A stretch of DNA of 24,764 nt, from IMG/VR virus record IMGVR_UViG_3300021964_000501, positions 1 to 24,764 of that record; one strand, 5' to 3'. Of the stretch, positions 1 to 6,800 are shown piece by piece. Both the position numbers and the translations under genes were made by a program. Each line of letters begins with the position of its first letter. Within the stretch, counting starts at the first letter, position 1. The stretch is from a virus. The notes below the pieces were generated by a model. It saw nothing but the letters and a program-made list of their open reading frames with translations, did not search any database and was not told where the DNA came from.

Positions 1-1
1 A

Positions 2-145
2 GAAATTGAGGCGTCAAAAGTAAGACACAATGTTGAGTTGGAAAAAATTCAAGTTTTAACAGAATTTTATAACAAGAAAATTTTAGAATTAATGGAAAAA
101 GAGAAAGTTCAACCAATAGAAGATACAAATGGCAGCAATAGCTAA
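2..145 (+). CDS. 3' end of an unidentified gene (partial)
   Basis: The second reading frame is open from the window edge to a TAA at 143-145, while the other two + frames stop within the first 30 bases. The visible 47 residues are charged and Lys/Glu-rich, with a long predicted helix (around KILELMEKEK) and a polar tail ending in NGSNS. The gene overlaps the next start codon by 17 bases, as is usual in this compact genome, which supports it as real. The beginning is outside the window and I do not recognise a family. By position it is probably a virion or tail gene. Confidence 0.6.
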   Translation, partial: EIEASKVRHNVELEKIQVLTEFYNKKILELMEKEKVQPIEDTNGSNS

Positions 146-470
146 TTTAATAATAGATCAAGGCGCTAATTTCAGTTCAGATGTAACTGTAAAAGACGCA
201 AACGGAAACGCATTTAATTTGACTGGTTACACAACTGAAGCCAAAATGGCAAAAGGTTATGCGTCAACAAGAACAAGAACATCTATGACTTCAACGATTG
301 CCACGGACGCTACTTCAGGAGTAGTTGCCTTAGCAATGACAGCGGCTCAGACCGCAGCTTTAGACGCAGAAAGATATGTTTATGATGTAGAGATTACACA
401 AACTTCTACTGGTACAGTTACTAGAGTAATTGAGGGTTTAATTACTGTAAGACCCAACGTAACTACATAA
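129..470 (+). CDS. Small virion-type protein, tail fibre region
   Basis: The 113-residue product begins MAAIANLIIDQGA and is rich in Thr, Ala and Val with a beta-strand pattern, ending in a strand-rich ITVRPNVTT segment. Short proteins opening with a 'LxIxQGAxF' strand and a 'DxxGxxxxLTGYT' turn are common beside marine T4-like tail genes. The layout resembles small beta-sandwich domains such as the N-terminal baseplate-attachment domain of BppU-like proteins, but that link is inference from shape only. The start overlaps the upstream gene by 17 bases and has no clear Shine-Dalgarno sequence, so coupling to upstream translation is likely. No catalytic motif is visible. A structural role is inferred from position. 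Confidence 0.7.
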   Translation: MAAIANLIIDQGANFSSDVTVKDANGNAFNLTGYTTEAKMAKGYASTRTRTSMTSTIATDATSGVVALAMTAAQTAALDAERYVYDVEITQTSTGTVTRVIEGLITVRPNVTT

Positions 471-479
471 TAAAAGTAT

Positions 480-487
480 TATAAATA
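480..487 (+). promoter_or_regulatory. T4-type late promoter box TATAAATA
   Basis: An exact TATAAATA lies 19 bases before the ATG at 507, followed by a purine-rich ribosome site (AAGAGAGAGG). T4 late promoters consist of this single -10 element read by the phage sigma factor gp55. By T4 spacing, transcription would start near 493. Confidence 0.7.
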
Positions 488-506
488 TAACAAAAGAGAG
501 AGGTTT

Positions 507-755
507 ATGGCAAGTATTACAGCAAAGATTAATGCTTCTACTGGAAGCGGACCCAAAAAAGTTTCAGTAACCCTGCCTTCAGGTACTTCACTTCAAAACA
601 GTTCTCTTTCATTAAAATTATTAGGTGATGTTGACGTAAGTTCTTTAAATGATGGTGCATTATTGCAATACAGAGCTAGTGATGGTAAGTTCGTAAGTAG
701 AAACGAAATTGTTACTACTACTGGAACTTTAACATTTAACGGCGGAACATTTTAG
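507..755 (+). CDS. Small tail-fibre-associated protein
   Basis: The 82-residue protein is rich in Ser, Thr, Gly and Leu. Its 'DGALLQYRASDGKFVSRNEI' stretch is of the kind seen in phage fibre and collar proteins, where a 'LxYxxxxGKFxxxN' beta-hairpin recurs. It follows a late promoter box and a good GAGAGAGG ribosome site. The C-terminus (FNGGTF) resembles the end of the next protein (DGGNF). I do not recognise a named family. A virion role is inferred from the motif and from its place at the head of a run of fibre genes. Confidence 0.65.
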   Translation: MASITAKINASTGSGPKKVSVTLPSGTSLQNSSLSLKLLGDVDVSSLNDGALLQYRASDGKFVSRNEIVTTTGTLTFNGGTF

Positions 756-764
756 AGAGTAAAT

Positions 765-2480
765 ATGGCAACAGTAATACAGATAAAAAGAAGTTCATCT
801 ACTTCAGCACCAGCAACACTTAAACTTGGTGAATTAGCATATACTTATGGAACAGGTACACAAGGCAATCTTGGAGATAGAATTTTTATTGGTGAAGGTG
901 GCGTTGACGGTAACGGTGACGCAAATAATGTATCAGTAATCGGAGGTCAGTATTTTACAGATATGTTAGACCACGTACAAGGTACTCTAACAGGTAATTC
1001 AGCACTTACAGCAGACGCTAACTTAGCAATAGACACAATCAATATAGGTAACTCACTAACAACAGGTGGTGAAATTAGATTTAACGAAGGTACTAATAAC
1101 GGTAGTAACTTTATAGGAATTAAATCTCCTAATGCAGTAACAAGTTCTCAAACTTTTGTTTTACCTGATGGTGATGGTACTGCTGGTCAGTTCTTAAAAA
1201 CAGACGGTTCAGGTAATTTAGATTTTGATACTGTTAATCAATTTATTAATTTAGCAGGTGATACAGGTACAGACCAATACAATACTTCAGAAACTTTAAA
1301 TTTTTTAGGTACAGGTGGTATGACACAAACGGTTACAGACAATACTGTAACTGTAACTGCTACAGCATTAACAAATTCTAACTTATCTGGTTCTGCTGGA
1401 ATTACAAATGCTAATATAGCAAATCCTCAAACAACATTAGGTACTTCAGTTTTAACTTTAGGTGCAACTGAAACTGACCTTGCAGGATTAACTTCTTTAG
1501 TTGTAGATGATATTACAATCAACGGTCAAACAATTACTACAACAGCAGGTAATAAAGATATTGATTTAACACCTCACGGTACTGGTACAGTAATTGTACC
1601 ATCAGGTTATGAAGATAGAGCAGGTTTTGGAGATAATTCACTTGCAAATAAAACTTACGTTGACCAAGTTGCACAAGGTTTAGATACTAAACCATCTTGT
1701 AAACTTGCAACAACAGGTAACTTAACAGCAACTTATTCAAATGGTACTGCTGGTGTAGGTGCAACTTTAACATCAACATCAAACGGAACATTAACATTAG
1801 ATACTCTCGCAACAAATTTAAGTGATAGAATTTTAGTTAAAGATCAAACAGATGCTACTCAAAACGGTATCTACACTTTAACATCACTTGGTGATGTTTC
1901 AAATCCTTGGGTACTAACAAGAGCAACTCCGGAAGATCAACCATCAGAATTATCAGGTGGTGCTTTCGTATTTGTTGAAGAAGGTGCTGTTAACGCTAAT
2001 AACGGTTACACATTTACACACACAGGCGCTCCAACATTTGGAACAACTGATTTAGATGTAGCACAATTTTCTGGTGCAGGTCAAATAACTGCAGGTGCAG
2101 CTTTAAGTAAAAGTGGAAATACTTTAGATGTAGAAGTTGACGATTCTTCAATAGAAGTAAATTCAGACGCATTAAGAGTTAAGGCATTAGGTGTTGTTAA
2201 TTCTATGATTGCAAACAACACAATAACAACTAGTAAATTGGCAAATCCATTTATTACTTTAACAGATGAATCTTCAACAACAGGTAGAGTTTATTTAGAA
2301 CAAAATTTAGAGTTTTTAGCAGGAGAAGGTATTAACACAATCGTTGATAATAATACTATCAAGGTTGAAGGTGAGGATGCCTCTACTTCTAATAAAGGTG
2401 TTGCTTCATTTACCTCAGACAATTTTCAAGTAACTTCAGGTGAAGTTGAAATTGTAACTGTTGATGGAGGAAACTTTTAG
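765..2480 (+). CDS. Tail fibre-like structural protein with Mtd_N-type cap
   Basis: This 571-residue protein is Thr/Asn/Gly/Ser-rich and beta-structured throughout. Residues 1-50 (VIQIKRSS, LKLGELAYTYG, GDRIFIGEGG) fit the N-terminal capping domain known from the Bordetella phage major tropism determinant and many marine fibres. Around residue 115-150 there is the fibre motif SPNAVTSSQTFVLPDGDGTAGQFLKTDGSG, given here in part only as 'FVLPDGDG...GQFLKTDG'. The middle (about 295-440) has the 'YVDQVAQGLDTKPS ... RILVKDQTDATQNGIY' block common in phage tail proteins. A C-terminal 'ALSKSGNTLDVEVDDSSIEV' section follows. No enzyme motif is seen. The gene ends one base into the next start codon, and its last codons (DGGNF) carry the GGAGGA ribosome site for that gene. 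Confidence 0.8.
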   Translation: MATVIQIKRSSSTSAPATLKLGELAYTYGTGTQGNLGDRIFIGEGGVDGNGDANNVSVIGGQYFTDMLDHVQGTLTGNSALTADANLAIDTINIGNSLTTGGEIRFNEGTNNGSNFIGIKSPNAVTSSQTFVLPDGDGTAGQFLKTDGSGNLDFDTVNQFINLAGDTGTDQYNTSETLNFLGTGGMTQTVTDNTVTVTATALTNSNLSGSAGITNANIANPQTTLGTSVLTLGATETDLAGLTSLVVDDITINGQTITTTAGNKDIDLTPHGTGTVIVPSGYEDRAGFGDNSLANKTYVDQVAQGLDTKPSCKLATTGNLTATYSNGTAGVGATLTSTSNGTLTLDTLATNLSDRILVKDQTDATQNGIYTLTSLGDVSNPWVLTRATPEDQPSELSGGAFVFVEEGAVNANNGYTFTHTGAPTFGTTDLDVAQFSGAGQITAGAALSKSGNTLDVEVDDSSIEVNSDALRVKALGVVNSMIANNTITTSKLANPFITLTDESSTTGRVYLEQNLEFLAGEGINTIVDNNTIKVEGEDASTSNKGVASFTSDNFQVTSGEVEIVTVDGGNF

Positions 2481-2860
2481 TGGCAACAGTAATTAAACCA
2501 AAAAGATCCGAAACACCGAGTCAAATTCCAGGTGCTGCTGCTTTAGAAGTACACGAATTGGCAATGAATGTTACCGATGGTAAGTTATATACTAAAACAT
2601 CTGGTGGTGTTGTAAAAGAAGTTGGTGGTGCTGGTGCTGTAACTTTACAGGCAGTTACAAATGCAGGTGCCGTAACTAGTAATGATATTACATTAAACGG
2701 TGCAAATTTAGTTTTTGAAGGCTATCAGGAGAACGCATACGAAACAACTATAACGGTTGCAGAACCTACAGGAGATAGAACAATAACTTTTCCAGACGCA
2801 GATGGTGATGTAGCAATGGATGGCGATGCTTTAGCATACGCTATAGTATTTGGAGGATAA
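2480..2860 (+). CDS. Short structural protein with the same N-terminal cap
   Basis: The 126-residue product starts at GTG with GGAGGA about ten bases upstream, inside the previous gene. Its N-terminus (MATVIKPKRS, then LEVHELAMNVTDGKLYTK) parallels the previous protein's start (MATVIQIKRS, LKLGELAY), so the two share an Mtd_N-like cap. Residues about 85-110 (ETTITVAEPTGDRTITFPDA) match the 'ITxxxPTxDRTITxPDxxG' beta-hairpin repeated in many phage fibres. It looks like a short fibre or a cap-plus-tip unit. Its end (VFGG) again overlaps a ribosome site for the next gene. Confidence 0.75.
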   Translation: MATVIKPKRSETPSQIPGAAALEVHELAMNVTDGKLYTKTSGGVVKEVGGAGAVTLQAVTNAGAVTSNDITLNGANLVFEGYQENAYETTITVAEPTGDRTITFPDADGDVAMDGDALAYAIVFGG

Positions 2861-2864
2861 TTAA

Positions 2865-3212
2865 GTGGCAAGTACATTTAAAAATGCAGGAATAACAGTT
2901 CCAGTTGTGGATACATCCGCTGGTAATTTATTTACCGCTGGTGCAAGTGCAACCGCTGTAATTCACGCATTATATATTTCAAATAAAAGTACAAGTGCTA
3001 GTGCTACTGTAAATGTAAAAGTTACAACCGATGGTGGTTCTACTTTTTATCATATAGGTAAAAGTTTAGAGGTTCCGCCAAACAATACATTGACTTTAGA
3101 CAAACCAGTTAATTTAGAGGCTAACGATATTGTTAGAGTAGTTGCTGACGCAAATCCTGATTCGTCTTCAGTAGATGTTGAGGCATACGCAAGTATCCTT
3201 GAATTAACATAA
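2865..3212 (+). CDS. Small beta-rich virion protein
   Basis: The 115-residue protein has alternating strands typical of a jelly-roll or Ig-like fold: 'HALYISNKST', 'ATVNVKVTTDGGSTFYHIG', 'LEVPPNNTLTL', 'LEANDIVRVVADA'. Proteins of this size and pattern (interface of hydrophobic strands around a 'LxVPPNxTLxL' turn) recur in marine T4-like virions. It begins at GTG with GGAGGA eight bases upstream. No charge clusters, membrane segments or catalytic residues are visible. The structural role is inferred from composition and neighbours. Confidence 0.7.
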   Translation: MASTFKNAGITVPVVDTSAGNLFTAGASATAVIHALYISNKSTSASATVNVKVTTDGGSTFYHIGKSLEVPPNNTLTLDKPVNLEANDIVRVVADANPDSSSVDVEAYASILELT

Positions 3213-3215
3213 TAA

Positions 3216-3223
3216 TATAAATA
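3216..3223 (+). promoter_or_regulatory. T4-type late promoter box abutting a start codon
   Basis: An exact TATAAATA ends only seven bases before the ATG at 3231. With T4 spacing (box at -13 to -6) transcription would begin at about 3229, giving an essentially leaderless mRNA. No Shine-Dalgarno sequence lies between box and start. Confidence 0.65.
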
Positions 3224-3230
3224 TAGAAAA

Positions 3231-3860
3231 ATGCCATATCTAGTAGATCACACACCATCAGCTTCAGTAAAACAGAAATCTTTTAACGGAATTAGACGAA
3301 CAAAAGAGGGTATGTTATACTTAACTTCAATAAACCCTAACAAGGGTAATGAAACTATTGAAGTATCAAAATTTTATGAAGATGGTAAGTCTGATTTTGT
3401 TGGAAGAGGAGAAACAGATTATGTAGATGAAAGACTAGAGATGTTTGATGTCAACTATTTTACTTCAGACGGTACGGCATTTGAATTTACAATAGGAACA
3501 CCTGTGTTAAATGAGTCAAGGATTGCAGTATTTTTAGACGGTGTTCAACAAGTACCATTTTCTGACTTTACTTTAGTCAATAATACAGTAGTTACATTTA
3601 CACTAATACCAAAGACTGGATTAAGTATTGTAGTAGGACAAGTTAAAAAAAGATACTTCAATAATGATAGTGATAGATTTCAACAAATTAATTTTTCAGT
3701 AAATCCTACCACTACTTTTCTTATAAATAATACTAGTGGAGATTTAGTAAAACGATCAAACGCAGGAGTAACAAGAAACGCTGAAGGTTCAGACGATTTT
3801 GATACTTTTGAAGACACAACGGCAAGTTCATCAACTACTACTTACCAAAGTGCAGTATAG
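3231..3860 (+). CDS. Conserved marine-myovirus-type structural protein
   Basis: The 209-residue protein has an N-terminal half with 'MPYLVDHTPSASVKQKSFNGI' character (partly quoted) and 'GMLYLTSINPNKGNETIEVSKF'-like strands. A second domain around residues 75-145 has the pattern 'FEFTIGTPVLNESRIAVFLDGVQQ...DFTLVNNTVVTFT', a beta-sandwich seen in phage tail proteins where 'VxLDGVxQxPxxDFTxxGxTITF' is repeated. The C-terminus is a Ser/Thr-rich tail. The function is unknown beyond a likely virion role. It has no Shine-Dalgarno sequence but does have an abutting late promoter box. Confidence 0.7.
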   Translation: MPYLVDHTPSASVKQKSFNGIRRTKEGMLYLTSINPNKGNETIEVSKFYEDGKSDFVGRGETDYVDERLEMFDVNYFTSDGTAFEFTIGTPVLNESRIAVFLDGVQQVPFSDFTLVNNTVVTFTLIPKTGLSIVVGQVKKRYFNNDSDRFQQINFSVNPTTTFLINNTSGDLVKRSNAGVTRNAEGSDDFDTFEDTTASSSTTTYQSAV

Positions 3861-3882
3861 AAATAAGTAATTAGGGAAACAA

Positions 3883-6800
3883 ATGGCAGATTTTAAACTA
3901 GGTAGACTTAAATTTAAATGGAGAGGTGATTGGACAACCAGCACTGGTTATATAATTGACGATATAGTTAAATACGGTGGTAATTCGTATGTTTGTATAG
4001 CAAATCATACATCACCAAACAACGAAAATATTTTTTACACATCTCCTGCAACTTACACAACAAACTGGCAACTACACGGTGAATCATTTTACTTTAAAGG
4101 TGCCTATGCAGACGCAACTTGGTACAAATTAAACGACCTAGTATCTTATGGTGGTAAACAATACCGAGTTACAACTGCTCATACATCTTCAAGTGCAGTT
4201 TTAAACCAATCAAACTTTGAACAATATTCAGACGGTATCACTTTTAGAGGTGATTACGCTGATTCAACTCAATACAGATTAAACGACCTAGTTAAGTATG
4301 GGGGAAGAACATACAGAGTCACTACTGAACACACATCAGCTTCTGGTGGTGATATTAATATAGATTTAGCAAACTTTTCACTTTATAGTGAAGGTTTAGC
4401 ATTTAGAGGCGATTGGGCTGCAACAACTTATTACAGATTAGATGATATTGTAAAATTTGGTTCTTACCAATACAGATGTACAACTGCTCACACTTCAGGT
4501 GCAACAACAGATGATTTCGCTCAGGCAAACTTTTCTATTTATTCTGAAGGATTACAATTTGAAGATTCATACAACGCAGGTACGGTTTACTCAAAAGGTG
4601 ATGTCGTAACTCACGGTGGATATTCTTATGTGTATATTAATGATGAAGAAGCTGCAGGACAAACTCCTGCTGACAATTCATATTGGGATGTAGTAACAAC
4701 TGGATTTAATGCCGAAGGTGTATATGCTCACGGAACAACATACAAAACTGGTGATACAATTCAGTATGGTGGTAATTCTTACGTATGTATTTTAGACGCA
4801 ACTAATCAAAGACCTTCTAATACAGACGGAACTGTAAATTCAACTTATTGGAAACAAGTAGTTGGTGGATTTAATTGGAGAGGTACTTATGACGCTTCTA
4901 CAGCATACAATATAGGTGATGTAGTTAGATATTCTTCAAATTCATACATACAATTAAAAGATCAACAAACAAATATTACTCCTGGTTCAGACGCAACTGT
5001 TTGGACAATTCTTGCTCAAGGAGATACTGCCGCTGTATTAACTACACGAGGAGATTTATTATTTGAAAGTTCAGGTGGTGTATCTAGGTTACCTATTGGT
5101 ATGCCTGGTTCAGTTTTAACAACTGATGGACTAGATGTAAAATGGAGTGGTATATCAGGTAAAAACGTATTATGGGTTTCTCCAAGTGGTTCAGATGATA
5201 ACCCAGGTTCAGAATCATTACCTTATAAAACAATTCAATATGCTGCTACAAGAGCAAAAATAAATTCAGTAAGAGAAGTAAATAACGTATCTGGTGGTAC
5301 TGGTGGTACTGCTAATGTTTACAATGATGTTAAGGCAGTTGCTTATAAAGAAGTTACAGTTGTTTCTGTTCCTACAACTACTCAATTAACAGTAAATATA
5401 GGATATTCAACCGATACACATACTTATGTTAGTGGTGGAGAAATTAAAAAATCAGATAACTCAAATTTATCAGTTACAACCGCACCTTACAACCACGTAA
5501 CAGGTGTAGTTACAATTACAACTTCAGGTGTTCACGGATTATCTATTAATGATACTATAAGATTAAGAGGATTAGATTACACTCTTACAAGTGGTGCAGA
5601 AACAACTTTACCTTCTGTTGGTGCTGACACTTTCTTTAGAGTAGATACAACAGGTGTTTCTACGACAGTAGATATTCAAAACGGTACACACGATCATAAT
5701 GTAGATGATAAACTATACATTGATGGATCACTAATCGGTAATGCAACTGTTCCATTAACAATGGATGTTAAATCTGTTGCTGGAGATATATTAAGAATTA
5801 AAAACGGAACATATTCAGAAATTTTACCTTTAAGAATTAGAGCAGGTGTTTCTGTAATGGGAGAAACTTTAAGAAATACAAAAGTAACTCCTGCAACTGG
5901 TTCAGGTACACAAATTAAAACAGTTAAAATAATTAACAAACCAAGTTCAGGTGTAACAAACGGAGATTACAAATATATTCACTCTAGTAAAGTTGAAAAA
6001 TCTTATGTTGTTGCAAGTGTACCAGACTCAACAAATTTTACTGCTAACATTGGTACATCATCTTTAGTACACACATATAAAAGAGGTGGTAAAGTTACAA
6101 ATGCTGCTTTTGGATCATTTACAATATCAAATGTAGCATATGACAATGTAACAGGTATTGCAACTATAACTACTACTGGTGCTCACGGATTTTCAGTTAG
6201 TGATGCTGTAAAAATAACTGGTATGGATTTCAGTACACACGAAGGAACATTAACTCTTCCAAATGTAGGATCAGGTGCAGTATTCAGTTTACATAACGCA
6301 GGTGGTACTTGTGTTGAAATTAATACATATCACGGTGGTGCAGGATTTAGTGTTGGTGATATAATCACTTTATCATCAGCAAATATTGGTGGTAGTGGAG
6401 ATATGACTTTAGAAGTTACTTCTTTAGAAGATAATAATGCTTCTCATATGTTCCTATGTAATGACGCAAACAATATTAGAAACTTTACATTTACAGGTTT
6501 AACTGGCACAAAACGTGCTGGTGCTTTATATGAGGTAACTGTAACAAGTGCTAATTCATTTACAGTTCCTACTGCCATAGAAGATTTAGCACACACTTAT
6601 GTTAGTGGTGGTAATGTTATTGTTGAAGGTGCAGAATCAGTTAATGTTAGTGTTTCTAATTATGATTATGCTCACGCAGCTGGACAAATAACAGTTAACA
6701 CAAACTCAAATCACGGATTAACAACAGGTGATTTTGTAACTCTAGGAAAAGCAAAATTCAATATTACAGATGTAGGTGAAAGAGTATTACCTAAAGGTGT

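Noticed and set aside
3722-3729. Exact TATAAATA inside the gene at 3231
   Set aside because: It falls within Ile-Asn-Asn codons. It could in principle serve the giant fibre at 3883, but the leader would exceed 140 bases and chance matches are expected in this composition, so it is not annotated.
5694-5939. Minus-strand open frames inside the giant fibre (also 6711-6983 and 7836-8042)
   Set aside because: They mirror the repetitive Thr/Gly/Val codons of the fibre, show no recognisable protein and lie wholly inside a well-supported gene.
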